From positions 1-64,000 of the forward strand of contig JAILLP010000037.1 in NCBI GenBank assembly GCA_024693065.1: a stretch of 64,000 nucleotides of DNA, given 5' to 3'. The notes beneath the pieces are model-generated. The model had not been told where the DNA came from. It was given only the letters and a program-made list of their open reading frames with translations, and made no database searches. Made by a program: the position numbers and the translations under genes. Source of the DNA: Paludibacteraceae bacterium. GTDB taxonomy: Bacteria > Bacteroidota > Bacteroidia > Bacteroidales > Paludibacteraceae. Shown here piece by piece: positions 27,981 through 36,297 of the stretch (its first letter is position 1; every line of letters begins with the position of its first letter).

Positions 27981-28978
27981 CTTTTCACTTTACTTAATAG
28001 TTTTGAAGCCACTAGGGCCTTACCTCCCGCTAAACTTGCCAAACGTCTCCCCTCGCCGGTCAGGCCACCCGCACCCGCACTTGACACAATGTAGTTTGAG
28101 ATGGATGGTATCGCCAAAAAGGATGCAGTGGAAGCCAAAGAAAGAATCAGGTAGTATCCTAATCCTATTTCTCCACTGGTGCCTATACTCTCCACCGTTT
28201 CCCGGAACAATTTCATCATGGCGAAACACGTTATGTTCACGCATGGCGCATAAAGACTCACCGTGACATAACGTCCAATCCAATTTGGAAGAGAACCCGA
28301 GAAATACGGAATCAGAGAAAGAGCGAAGGCAAAAGGCCCCACATATACCAATATCAGTTTTGAGACGAAGGCGATCGTCAAAACCCCGATGGCAACGACG
28401 AGCGACACAATGGAGAGAAGGGCGAGTACCTCCCTCATGATGTTCTCTTTGATGGCATCCGCTATTGAACCCGTCAAAGACCATGAGGAACTCGACTCTT
28501 TCGAATCCATAGAAAAGGACACATCGGTTGACTCTCCCTCTTTCTTGACGTTTAACTTAATATCCCCCTCTTTGGCCTTCGTTTCTCCCTCTATCATGGA
28601 ATCAAAGTATTTCTTTAGTTTCTTTTCCAATGCATCGTTTCCATCCTGCGAGTATTTTTCAACCAGTATCTCGGTGGGCTTATTTATCCAGCCACAAACA
28701 GTATCCATAACCTGTACGAATGTGGAGAAGTTAATGATGATCAAACCTATCGCAAATGGCCTAAACAGCGCATAAACATTGATGGATTCACCTTTGCACC
28801 ATCCTTGCCACACCATGTTCCCGATGTAAAACAGGGCAAATAAGCCACATAACAGAATAGCGACGCTCGCCACATTTCCCACGTTTTTTATGCATTCATC
28901 TAGTATGGTGTCCAATCGTTTGGCGAAGCTCGGAATAGACTCAAAACAAAAGGAACTGACTATCTCATTTTTTAACAT
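27977..28978 (-). CDS. traJ: Conjugation protein TraJ (VirB6/TrbL-like)
   Basis: A 333-residue polytopic membrane protein. Hydrophobic segments lie at about 37-58, 78-98, 180-205, 212-232, 245-262 and 270-295. A soluble, Lys/Glu-rich insert occupies about residues 110-165. The segments GNVASVAILLCGLFALFYIGNMVW and FRPFAIGLIIINFSTF match TraJ of Bacteroidales conjugative transposons, a VirB6-type channel component. The Ser-Gly-Gly-rich tail is normal for the family. It begins nine bases after traI and overlaps traK, which shows a tightly packed operon. Confidence 0.87.
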   Translation of the reverse strand: MLKNEIVSSFCFESIPSFAKRLDTILDECIKNVGNVASVAILLCGLFALFYIGNMVWQGWCKGESINVYALFRPFAIGLIIINFSTFVQVMDTVCGWINKPTEILVEKYSQDGNDALEKKLKKYFDSMIEGETKAKEGDIKLNVKKEGESTDVSFSMDSKESSSSWSLTGSIADAIKENIMREVLALLSIVSLVVAIGVLTIAFVSKLILVYVGPFAFALSLIPYFSGSLPNWIGRYVTVSLYAPCVNITCFAMMKLFRETVESIGTSGEIGLGYYLILSLASTASFLAIPSISNYIVSSAGAGGLTGEGRRLASLAGGKALVASKLLSKVKR

Positions 28979-28987
28979 GACAACCTC

Positions 28988-29662
28988 CTATTTCTTATCA
29001 CCTGTTTTATACTCCAACCGATAAGCGGAAGAAGTATACTGATTATACAAACTAAGCGTGTAGTTGATTGTCCGCCTACGCTCATCCACCTTCTGATTCG
29101 CCTGATACTTTATGACGTTCAGTTTGTCGTTGAGAGCGTCTATCCTCTCCCCGATCTTATCGATCAACTGTATACGTTCGAAAGAGGTCAGTCCGGCATC
29201 CCCTTCCCCCGTGAACTCACCGATGATCGTCTTCGCCTCCTCATAGACCTCGGCGGACTCCTTCACGATCAGGTTCGCATTATAGGCGATGTTGTTACGT
29301 TCCGCCTTGCTTAAGTAGTCGCAGCTCACCAGCTGTCCATAAAACGTCTTATAGTTATCCTTCAAATGGTTCACCTTGTCGAGCAAAGAGACGACAGATC
29401 GAGCGTTCTTCACCCACTTCATGCACTTCTTGTACTTCTCCGCGTTCTCCTTCATCAACTTAGACTGATTCAACATCTCCTTCATCTGTTCCAACAAAGT
29501 AACCTTCTGGTCGGTCGCATTCGCCATCTCCTCACAGAAGTTCGATGCGGTCTGCGCGATAGCGACAGGATCCTCCACGATCATCGCGCCCTGCGCCATT
29601 GCACACATCGAAACGCAAGAGAACACAGACGCAACCAAGATATGTTTTAAAGCACCTCTCAT
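28988..29662 (-). CDS. traI: Conjugation protein TraI-like (DUF4141)
   Basis: A 224-residue exported protein with a signal peptide (residues 1-23; MCAMAQ). The mature part is predicted almost wholly helical, with paired Cys residues (CEEM, KKCMKWV, SCDYL). It resembles TraI/DUF4141, a periplasmic component of Bacteroidales conjugation systems with a VirB5-like position. It is unrelated to the F-plasmid relaxase of the same name. It is five bases after traG and nine before traJ. Confidence 0.82.
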   Translation of the reverse strand: MRGALKHILVASVFSCVSMCAMAQGAMIVEDPVAIAQTASNFCEEMANATDQKVTLLEQMKEMLNQSKLMKENAEKYKKCMKWVKNARSVVSLLDKVNHLKDNYKTFYGQLVSCDYLSKAERNNIAYNANLIVKESAEVYEEAKTIIGEFTGEGDAGLTSFERIQLIDKIGERIDALNDKLNVIKYQANQKVDERRRTINYTLSLYNQYTSSAYRLEYKTGDKK

Positions 29663-29667
29663 CTCAT

Positions 29668-32175
29668 CTATTTTTTATAGTGAATATTAATATACTTCTC
29701 GATAGCCTTCCGCATAGAGCCCAGTTCCTTCGCATACTGAAGGACAACCCCCTTCTCCTCCTTCGTCGTGGAAAATGTCAGATACTCCTCCGGAGAGACC
29801 TCCACGCCATACACCGCGGAGAAAGCGGAATTGAAAGAGATAAAGACCTCCTTGTATTTCGCCCTTTGCTCATTTTTCTGCAGATCCTTATTGATAGAAA
29901 GGACCAATGCCTTCTCCTTCTCCGAAAGGGCCAGCGTGGACTGTATCTCGTCGAAACGATTCAGGAACTTGCTTTGGTCCAACAAAATCTTCTCGTCCGC
30001 ATTGTTGATGATCGCATCCTTGATGATTTCATTGCCGATGATGTCACCCACCTCCTGCGTCACCACGATCACCTCTCCGTTATGCTTACGCACCGTCTTG
30101 TAGAGATACTTGATAAACTCCGCCGTACCGCTCTTCGAGATGGCCTTCCACGCCTCCTCGATAAGGATGATCTTTCTCTCGTGGGGCTGCAAACGCCTCA
30201 TCTTGGCGATGTACGTATCCATCAGCACGATCGTCACGACAGGGAATAGCACCTTATGGTCCTTGATGTTATCCAATTCGAAGACGACGAACCGCTTATG
30301 GAGCAGGTCCAACTTGTCCTTTGAATTCAGCAGATATTCGTATTTCCCGCCTTTAGCATATGGAGCAAGTACCTGAATGAGGTTATCAATATCGAAATTT
30401 TCAATACGGACAGACTGTTTGACAAGGTACTCCTTGAATTGTTTCGAGAGGAAAGCGTAGAAAGAGTTGAAGCAAGGGAAAATCTCCCTGTGCTGCTTGA
30501 TGATCTCAATGTAGAAATTCAGGGCGGTCTCGATATGCGTCTCCTCCGCCTTGGAGATCTCCTCATGTTCGTTCTTCCAAAGGATGCAAATCAAGGAGAG
30601 CAACTGCACCATCTTCTCCTCCGTGTAGACATAATCCTCCACATAGAAAGGGTTAAAGGAGATTGGCTCCTCCTCTTTGAAAGTGAAATAGATACCGTCC
30701 TCCCCGTTCGTCCGCTCATGAATCAATTGGCAAAGACCGAGGTAGGAATCACCCACATCGACGATCACCAAATGTTCCCCCTGCTCGTATTTCTGCGCCA
30801 TCATCACATTGGTGAAGAAGGATTTACCCGAGCCGGAAGGACCCAAAATGAATTTATTCTTCGCACTGGCCCAACCACGCCGCACCGGCTCGTCACTGAC
30901 GTCGATCCTAACCGGCACACCGCTGATTCGGTCGGTCAGTTTCAGACCATGGCCATCCTCCCCCGTGATATCCCTGTAGTTGCTTTCCATATTAAAGAAG
31001 CAAACACTCGGAGCGATAAAAGATAAGAACTTCATCTCCGACGGATAATTGGAAGAAGCTCCGGGGATGCCCGCCCAGAAGATGTGAGGGACAATCACCT
31101 CCGTCTTCGAGACCTGGCAATCCAGGTTGGACAAGACGCCTCCCACTTGGGAGTTCTTCTCCAACAAGCGCGTGTATGAGGAGTCCCACACCAAGACATT
31201 GAACGCTGCATGGATACTATGTTCCTTCATGACCTGCGCCTGCGTCAGGTATTCATCGTTAAACTCCTTGTTGATGGCGTTCTCCCTCGAAATGGCCGAG
31301 AGGGACTCCATCTTGCGCCCCTGTTTCTCCAGTTCACGAAGGTTCTCGTTCGAATCATCGATGAAGATATATTGGTTGTAAATATGGTCGAACGGTAACT
31401 TCAAGCACAGCTCGTAGGAGAAGCAATCAGCCAGAGAAGAGACGTCAGTCGACAACTTCTCATTCCGCTTATGGGTGGACACCACATTCGGCAGATCTGT
31501 CAGCTCGCCCAACGAGAAGCAAGAGACATACTTGTCGCCCACCATCAGATCATCCTCGTTCACATGCAGGTCGTAAAGGATCTCACCCTCGCCCGAGTAG
31601 TTCAGCGTCATATATTGCTCAATGATACCGAAGTGATCATCCGTGCCCAGCACCTCATCCTCCGTCAATTCCCGGCAAGCGATGCCACCCGACTTCAAGA
31701 TGTTCACCATCTGGTTCACACTGTCGTTGAACGCATCGATGCGCATGCTGTCAATAGCATCCTGAGGAACCACCCTGTTCCTGAGAATCGCATTGCCTGC
31801 GGACGTCGTCTTCAACCCGTTCTTCGTGGAAAGCGTGACGTAGAGGAAACACCTATGCCTCAAAACAGACCGGCCCATGAAATGACGGGCGGAAGCCTCC
31901 TGCAAGAAACTCTCCGAGAAAGGCTCGTCCTGGCAGACCATCTCCGTAAAGACGTCCTGTTTATGGACGATCGAGTAATTAGGGAGAGTCCTCACCGCAC
32001 GGCACCAACACTCGTTCATCGCATCAATCTCCACGTCCGAGGAGGTGTAGACCTGGGGCAATGTCAGTTCAAACAGACGGGTGATGTCGCCCGACTTGGA
32101 GACCAACAAGCCATCCTCGTACGATAACAAGGGAAAGCAATTCTCAATTTGGTTCGATTTAACGTTAAAATTCAT
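29668..32175 (-). CDS. traG: Conjugation ATPase TraG (VirB4 family)
   Basis: A 835-residue VirB4-type ATPase powering channel assembly. I start it at ATG 32173-32175. It has a strong AAGGAGG site just upstream and its ATGA overlaps the TraF stop; a longer in-frame start at 32235 would lie inside traF. The N-terminal half (1-400) is the substrate and membrane-associated domain. Walker A is LGPSGSGKSF near residue 445, Walker B ILIEEAWKAIS near 670, and TQEVGDI follows. All ATPase motifs are intact and there is no frameshift over 2.5 kb, so the system appears under selection. This is not the VirD4 coupling protein, which is absent. Confidence 0.93.
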   Translation of the reverse strand: MNFNVKSNQIENCFPLLSYEDGLLVSKSGDITRLFELTLPQVYTSSDVEIDAMNECWCRAVRTLPNYSIVHKQDVFTEMVCQDEPFSESFLQEASARHFMGRSVLRHRCFLYVTLSTKNGLKTTSAGNAILRNRVVPQDAIDSMRIDAFNDSVNQMVNILKSGGIACRELTEDEVLGTDDHFGIIEQYMTLNYSGEGEILYDLHVNEDDLMVGDKYVSCFSLGELTDLPNVVSTHKRNEKLSTDVSSLADCFSYELCLKLPFDHIYNQYIFIDDSNENLRELEKQGRKMESLSAISRENAINKEFNDEYLTQAQVMKEHSIHAAFNVLVWDSSYTRLLEKNSQVGGVLSNLDCQVSKTEVIVPHIFWAGIPGASSNYPSEMKFLSFIAPSVCFFNMESNYRDITGEDGHGLKLTDRISGVPVRIDVSDEPVRRGWASAKNKFILGPSGSGKSFFTNVMMAQKYEQGEHLVIVDVGDSYLGLCQLIHERTNGEDGIYFTFKEEEPISFNPFYVEDYVYTEEKMVQLLSLICILWKNEHEEISKAEETHIETALNFYIEIIKQHREIFPCFNSFYAFLSKQFKEYLVKQSVRIENFDIDNLIQVLAPYAKGGKYEYLLNSKDKLDLLHKRFVVFELDNIKDHKVLFPVVTIVLMDTYIAKMRRLQPHERKIILIEEAWKAISKSGTAEFIKYLYKTVRKHNGEVIVVTQEVGDIIGNEIIKDAIINNADEKILLDQSKFLNRFDEIQSTLALSEKEKALVLSINKDLQKNEQRAKYKEVFISFNSAFSAVYGVEVSPEEYLTFSTTKEEKGVVLQYAKELGSMRKAIEKYINIHYKK

Positions 32176-32483
32176 TTCTTGCCTCCTTTTTGAATCAAAC
32201 TCCTTGTGCGCTTCAATTGGATACGCTTCGGGCAAGCGTTCTGCGCCAATCTTTTAGAAAGTCCATTGGAACCGTACTTATTGTTTAGATAATAGGTGAC
32301 GAAATAGGAGGCGGCCGCAATGATGACCGCAACCGGTATGGCGACCCAGTTGCTCAAGAACTGCAACAAGAAATAGGCCAAAATCGCACATACCAAGCCA
32401 CCCACAAAATAAAAGATATAGGTCTCCTTCAGACCATAAAAATCCAGCGGGCGATTCACCCCCTTATTAATCGGATAATCCAT
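32172..32483 (-). CDS. traF: Conjugation protein TraF (DUF4133, VirB3-like)
   Basis: A 103-residue membrane protein from ATG 32481-32483. MDYPINKGVNRPLDFYGLKE is the family's N-terminal signature. Two adjacent membrane helices follow (about residues 20-40 and 45-68), then a short basic tail. DUF4133/TraF proteins occupy the VirB3 place next to the VirB4 ATPase; here the TraF stop overlaps the TraG start. An earlier ATG (32498) would add five residues. Confidence 0.9.
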   Translation of the reverse strand: MDYPINKGVNRPLDFYGLKETYIFYFVGGLVCAILAYFLLQFLSNWVAIPVAVIIAAASYFVTYYLNNKYGSNGLSKRLAQNACPKRIQLKRTRSLIQKGGKK

Positions 32484-32536
32484 ATTAACATAAAACAATA
32501 AGTACTATACTATATAAGACCCAAAGACGTGGAATG

Positions 32537-32842
32537 TTATCCCACGAAGAATGATTTGATCAATGTAACGACTACCGCCACAAAAATCAGCGAACCGAAC
32601 CATCCCACAGCCACCTTGGAAGTGTCTGGGTCACCATTGCTCCACTTGGAGTACACCTTGAAGGCACCCACCAAAGCCATAATCGCACATATCGCGTAGA
32701 AGATACCGCACGCCACATCAAAGTATCCCTTGATGTCCGTCTCCACTTGTTGGAGCGCCTGTTTGCGGGACGCATCATTCTGCGCAAAAGTTAACACCAT
32801 GTTACTTAACACCAAATAAACAGTCAAAATTGTCTTTTTCAT
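32537..32842 (-). CDS. traE: Conjugation protein TraE (DUF4134, VirB2-like)
   Basis: A 101-residue protein with a signal sequence (MKKTILTVYLVLSNMVLTFAQ) and two further membrane helices (about 42-63 and 78-98). The segment YFDVACGIFYAICAIMALVGAFKVYSKWSNGDPDTSK is characteristic of DUF4134/TraE. By size and topology this family is the pilin-like VirB2 counterpart. It is the first gene of the cluster, 36 bases from a perfect promoter. The traA to traD genes that precede traE in full elements are missing. Confidence 0.9.
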   Translation of the reverse strand: MKKTILTVYLVLSNMVLTFAQNDASRKQALQQVETDIKGYFDVACGIFYAICAIMALVGAFKVYSKWSNGDPDTSKVAVGWFGSLIFVAVVVTLIKSFFVG

Positions 32843-32877
32843 ATTTCTTTGTTTTTAAATTGTGTACTTTATACGTG

Positions 32878-32908
32878 CAAATATACACATAATTTTTTTT
32901 CTAGCAAA
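32878..32908 (-). promoter_or_regulatory. Promoter of the tra-type operon
   Basis: Minus-strand TTTG (32905-32908), exactly 19 bases, then TATATTTG (32878-32885). It gives a start site near 32871 and a 29-base leader before traE. A consensus-perfect promoter argues that the cluster is expressed, at least in principle, without an element-specific activator. The 290 bases between here and the next terminator show no gene. Confidence 0.8.
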
Positions 32909-33197
32909 TATTCGACAAAAAATTCAAAAAATTTCCAAAAGGCAAGTATTCGCACCGTACAAGAGTCCATAATTCGACAATACACGAACGATATTGTTCA
33001 CGAAAACAACCTATCAATAAAGCAAATTGTCATTCAGGCAGCAAAATTAATAATTATTCAAACAAAGAAAAACAAATATAATGTCACAGTTGACATCTAA
33101 CGGAATTATCAACATATAATTACAAACAGGCAAATAAAACAGGCCGAGCAGGCGAGTTAAGAGGAGGCGGCAAGACCCTATTCCCAAGAAGAGAGGC

Positions 33198-33237
33198 AAA
33201 AAAGAGGCGCAAATACACGAATACGTATTTGCGCCTC
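33198..33237 (-). terminator. Rho-independent terminator after the YtxH-like gene
   Basis: Minus-strand 13-pair stem GAGGCGCAAATAC / GTATTTGCGCCTC with an eight-base loop, then six T residues. It insulates the tra operon from transcription arriving from the YtxH-like gene. Confidence 0.88.
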
Positions 33238-33264
33238 CACACATTATAGATTTTAGACCTAAAA

Positions 33265-33495
33265 CTACTCCTCAAAGACCTCCTCTACCTCATTCGAAAC
33301 GGAGGTGGAAGCGGAAACCTCGTCATCAAACTGTTTTAGTTCCTTATCCAGTTTGTCCTTCCATTCGTCGGCCGTCTTTTTGACCTTATCCTTAATCTTC
33401 TTGCAAGTCTCCTTGCCCTCTTCGGTATTCAACAAATAGTTACCGAGCAAAACCGCAGCGGCACCAATGACCGCACCTTTCACAAAATTTCCCAT
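33265..33495 (-). CDS. YtxH-like small protein
   Basis: A 76-residue protein from ATG 33493-33495 (eight in-frame codons upstream include another ATG at 33519, which would overlap the promoter region's leader). The N-terminus is MGNFVKGAVIGAAAVLLGNYLL, a Gly/Ala-rich hydrophobic helix. Residues 25-60 form a Lys-rich amphipathic helix and the end is acidic. This is the YtxH-type layout, seen in stress-related small proteins with unknown mechanism. It has its own promoter and terminator. Confidence 0.75.
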   Translation of the reverse strand: MGNFVKGAVIGAAAVLLGNYLLNTEEGKETCKKIKDKVKKTADEWKDKLDKELKQFDDEVSASTSVSNEVEEVFEE

Positions 33496-33524
33496 AGCGC
33501 ATATAGTTTTAATGTTCATGTAAA

Positions 33525-33555
33525 CAAATATAGGAATAAAAATGTATATGGCAAC
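33525..33555 (-). promoter_or_regulatory. Promoter of the YtxH-like gene
   Basis: Minus-strand GTTG (33552-33555), 19 bases, then TATATTTG (33525-33532). One mismatch in the -33 element. The leader would be about 23 bases. Confidence 0.65.
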
Positions 33556-33682
33556 AGCCTACGTAAATATTTATACATTATTAACATTGTATATTTATTT
33601 ACATAATTATTCCTAATATATGCATTTTACCATCGTTATATGCATATTTTAAAATATTTTAACTAAAAATGGTGCATATTTA

Positions 33683-33713
33683 TTTGTTAATTAAAATACA
33701 ATGCCTATATTTG
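33683..33713 (+). promoter_or_regulatory. Promoter of the micro-ORF operon
   Basis: TTTG (33683-33686), exactly 19 bases, then TATATTTG (33706-33713): a perfect Bacteroidales promoter. Transcription would begin near 33720, about 56 bases before the first micro-ORF. Confidence 0.8.
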
Positions 33714-33775
33714 CAATGTGATTCAACGAGGAATTACATAAATAAAGAATAAATAACGCATAAAATTACAAAACT

Positions 33776-33856
33776 ATGGTTACAGCATTGGTATTATCGA
33801 TCGCAGCTTGCTTCGTAGCAAAGGTAGTCATGACATTCGACACCATCAAAGGCTGA
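33776..33856 (+). CDS. 26-residue hydrophobic micro-protein
   Basis: ATG 33776 to TGA 33854-33856 encodes 26 residues. A single hydrophobic helix (residues 4-19, with SIAA-C-F-VAKVVM) is followed by a short polar tail (TFDTIKG). It is far below normal gene-calling limits. I support it because it lies at the right distance from a perfect promoter and precedes a second peptide with the same pattern (SIAA-x-F-x-x-K-V-x-M). A terminator closes the unit. No function is known to me; a membrane-inserted regulator or a toxin-like peptide are possibilities only. Confidence 0.6.
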   Translation: MVTALVLSIAACFVAKVVMTFDTIKG

Positions 33857-33906
33857 CAAAAAAGGACAAAGAAAACGAGTGATGAACCCTTAAAAATTTT
33901 ACGATT

Positions 33907-33993
33907 ATGATAGTAGCAACATTTTTGACAATCTCAATCGCCGCAGTTTTCGGAGTGAAAGTGTATATGGAAATTACTTCCATGAGTAAATAA
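33907..33993 (+). CDS. 28-residue hydrophobic micro-protein, paralogue of the first
   Basis: ATG 33907 to TAA 33991-33993 encodes 28 residues: a hydrophobic helix (residues 2-20, with SIAAVFGVKVYM) and a polar end (EITSMSK). It aligns with the preceding peptide over SIAA-x-F-x-x-K-V-x-M, so the two look like a duplicated pair. It lies 50 bases after the first and eight before the third micro-ORF. Confidence 0.58.
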   Translation: MIVATFLTISIAAVFGVKVYMEITSMSK

Positions 33994-34000
33994 CCCTTTA

Positions 34001-34072
34001 ATGAGAAGAGAAATGGAACAGAATAAGAAACGACGGAAACAGCGAAAGCGGCCGTACAGCGTACGACAATAG
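34001..34072 (+). CDS. 23-residue very basic micro-protein
   Basis: ATG 34001 to TAG 34070-34072 encodes 23 residues, eleven of them Arg or Lys and two Glu (core NKKRRKQRKRP). There is no hydrophobic segment. The composition suggests binding to nucleic acid or to acidic lipid heads; that is inference. Its stop codon overlaps the terminator stem. It could be chance, but it fits a three-gene unit. Confidence 0.45.
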   Translation: MRREMEQNKKRRKQRKRPYSVRQ

Positions 34073-34111
34073 CCTCAATGGACGAACGATGTCAATTGAG
34101 GCTTTTTTTTT
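34071..34111 (+). terminator. Rho-independent terminator of the micro-ORF operon
   Basis: AGCCTCAAT pairs with (A)TTGAGGCT around a 13-14-base loop and is followed by nine T residues. Confidence 0.88.
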
Positions 34112-34141
34112 GCTGTTAACCGAACATGCCACGTTTCATAA

Positions 34142-34405
34142 TCGAATTCGTCGAACTACCGTTTCAAAACTCATAATTCTTAATTCATAATTCTTAATTC
34201 CCTTGTGTCGCCCCGTTGGGGCTCATGTCGCATCACACAACATTTTGCACAGGGGTTAACACCCCTGCATGGAGAATATCGCCCTTCCAGGGCTTCGGAA
34301 AACGCCGTTCTTAAGACATATCGTCCATCCCCTACATTCTAATTGACTTCGTCGAACTGGCCTCTCTTAATTCATAATTCAAAATTCAAAATTCTTAATT
34401 ATCTA
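34142..34405. repeat. Intergenic repeat region with duplicated AT-rich blocks
   Basis: TTCGTCGAACT followed within 10-20 bases by TCATAATTC occurs twice about 200 bases apart (34147 and 34348), each trailed by AATTC-rich direct repeats. Between them are three short hairpins: GCCCC/GGGGC near 34210, CAGGGGT/ACCCCTG near 34251, and GCCCT/AGGGC near 34281. No gene is visible from 34112 to 34498. It may be a degenerate dispersed element. Confidence 0.45.
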
Positions 34406-34498
34406 AATTCTCCCCGAAACATCAAGGATATTTGAAAAAAAAGTTGTTACTTAGTCGCACAAAACGTAGAAACACATAAAACATTAAACAACAGAAAT

Positions 34499-36139
34499 AT
34501 GGCTGTAGAATTTAAGTATGCTCCGATGTTCCAATTAGGAAAAGACGACACGGAGTACTATCTGCTGACGAAAGACTATGTCTCTGTCGGTGATTTCGAA
34601 GGAAAACCTATCCTTAAAGTTGAGAAAGAGGGATTGACCAAGATGGCCAACGCCGCATTTCGCGATGTTTCCTTCCTGTTAAGACGTTCCCACAACCTGC
34701 AAGTGGCTAAGATATTGAGCGACCCTGAGGCGAGCGACAACGACAAGTACGTGGCCCTCACCTTCCTGCGCAATGCGGAAGTGGCCGCCAAGGGAAAATT
34801 GCCTCTCTGCCAAGACACGGGTACCGCCATCATCCACGGCGAGAAGGGTCAGCAGGTTTGGACGGGCTACTGCGACGAAGAGGCTTTGGCGAAGGGTGTC
34901 TTCAAGACCTACACCGAGGAGAACCTCCGCTACTCACAGAATGCTCCGTTGAGCATGTACGACGAGGTGAACACGAAATGTAACCTGCCCGCGCAGATCG
35001 ACATCGAGGCGACGGAAGGCATGGAGTACCGCTTCCTGATGGTCACCAAAGGTGGTGGATCAGCCAACAAGACTTACCTCTACCAAGAGACCAAAGCCCG
35101 CATCCAGAACCCTGGCACGCTGGTTCCTTTCTTGGTCGAGAAGATGAAATCACTCGGCACGGCGGCTTGTCCTCCTTACCACATCGCCATCGTCATCGGT
35201 GGCACCTCAGCGGAGAAGAACCTGCTGACGGTTAAATTGGCCTCCACCCACTACTACGACAGCTTGCCTACATCGGGCGACGAGACGGGTCGCGCCTTCC
35301 GTGACATCGAGTTGGAGAAACAACTCCTGGAGGAGGCACACAAGATCGGCTTGGGTGCCCAATTCGGCGGTAAATACATGGCTCACGACGTACGCGTGGT
35401 ACGTTTGCCTCGCCACGGCGCCAGCTGCCCTATCGGCTTGGGCGTAAGCTGCTCAGCGGACAGAAACATCAAGTGCAAGATCAACAAGGACGGTATCTGG
35501 ATCGAGAAGATGGACGACAAACCATACGAACTGATTCCTGCTGAACTCCGCCAAGCAGGTGAGGGCGACGCTGTGAAGATCAACTTGAACCAGCCGATGA
35601 AGGATATCCTGAAGGAACTCTCCAAATACCCTGTATCCACCCGCCTCTCCCTGAACGGTACGATCATCGTGGGACGTGACATCGCCCACGCGAAGATCAA
35701 GGCTCGTTTGGACGCCGGCGAGGGTATGCCTCAATACTTGAAAGACCATCCGATCTACTACGCTGGTCCAGCCAAGACCCCTGAGGGAATGCCTTGCGGA
35801 AGTATGGGACCTACCACGGCGGGACGTATGGATCCATACGTGGACGAGTTCCAAGACAATGGAGGATCCATGATCATGTTGGCGAAGGGTAACCGTTCAC
35901 AGGCCGTGACGGACGCCTGCAAAAAACATGGCGGATTCTATTTAGGCTCCATCGGTGGACCGGCCGCCATCTTGGCACAGAACAACATCAAGAGCATCGA
36001 ATGCGTGGAGTACCCTGAATTGGGTATGGAAGCCATCTGGAAGATTGAGGTGGAAGATTTCCCTGCATTCATCCTGGTGGACGACAAGGGCAACGATTTC
36101 TTCAAGCAACTGAAGCCTTGGTGCGGTTGCAAGAAATAG
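34499..36139 (+). CDS. fum: Fumarate hydratase, class I (4Fe-4S)
   Basis: A 546-residue class I fumarase that hydrates fumarate to malate, used in the reductive branch to succinate in anaerobic Bacteroidales. The N-terminal alpha-type domain (about 1-320) holds LCQDTGTAI, with an iron-sulfur Cys at residue 105. Further Cys ligands are in TAACPPYH near residue 223 and GASCPIGLG near 309. The C-terminal beta-type domain (about 340-546) has [11 protein letters not shown] and GGPAAILAQ. The single-chain fusion and length are normal for FumA/FumB-type enzymes. It is monocistronic, with a terminator 20 bases after the stop. Confidence 0.95.
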   Translation: MAVEFKYAPMFQLGKDDTEYYLLTKDYVSVGDFEGKPILKVEKEGLTKMANAAFRDVSFLLRRSHNLQVAKILSDPEASDNDKYVALTFLRNAEVAAKGKLPLCQDTGTAIIHGEKGQQVWTGYCDEEALAKGVFKTYTEENLRYSQNAPLSMYDEVNTKCNLPAQIDIEATEGMEYRFLMVTKGGGSANKTYLYQETKARIQNPGTLVPFLVEKMKSLGTAACPPYHIAIVIGGTSAEKNLLTVKLASTHYYDSLPTSGDETGRAFRDIELEKQLLEEAHKIGLGAQFGGKYMAHDVRVVRLPRHGASCPIGLGVSCSADRNIKCKINKDGIWIEKMDDKPYELIPAELRQAGEGDAVKINLNQPMKDILKELSKYPVSTRLSLNGTIIVGRDIAHAKIKARLDAGEGMPQYLKDHPIYYAGPAKTPEGMPCGSMGPTTAGRMDPYVDEFQDNGGSMIMLAKGNRSQAVTDACKKHGGFYLGSIGGPAAILAQNNIKSIECVEYPELGMEAIWKIEVEDFPAFILVDDKGNDFFKQLKPWCGCKK

Positions 36140-36156
36140 AATCATAGTCTAGGCAC

Positions 36157-36193
36157 AAAAAAATCCGGGGAGAGATTCTTCCCGGATTTTTTT
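36157..36193. terminator. Bidirectional terminator between fumarase and the convergent gene
   Basis: AAAAAAATCCGGG and its complement CCCGGATTTTTTT form a symmetric stem with an 11-base loop. It can serve fumarase (+) and the convergent dnaG-side operon (-). Confidence 0.88.
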
Positions 36194-36297
36194 GTCTACA
36201 ACACAATCCATAAGAGTATGTGCCTAGGATCATGTACCATCCCCAAAAACGCAAAGGCATCAGCCGTCGTATTTTTTTCAACCAAGGGAATTCGACG

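Noticed and set aside
32175..32235. A 20-residue N-terminal extension of TraG
   Set aside because: It lies inside traF, and the ATG at 32175 has an AAGGAGG site and an ATGA overlap with the traF stop.
33072..33110. A 12-codon frame (ATG near 33080) between traE and the YtxH-like gene as a micro-protein
   Set aside because: Too short, lies upstream of the tra promoter in the opposite direction with no promoter of its own and no related sequence nearby.
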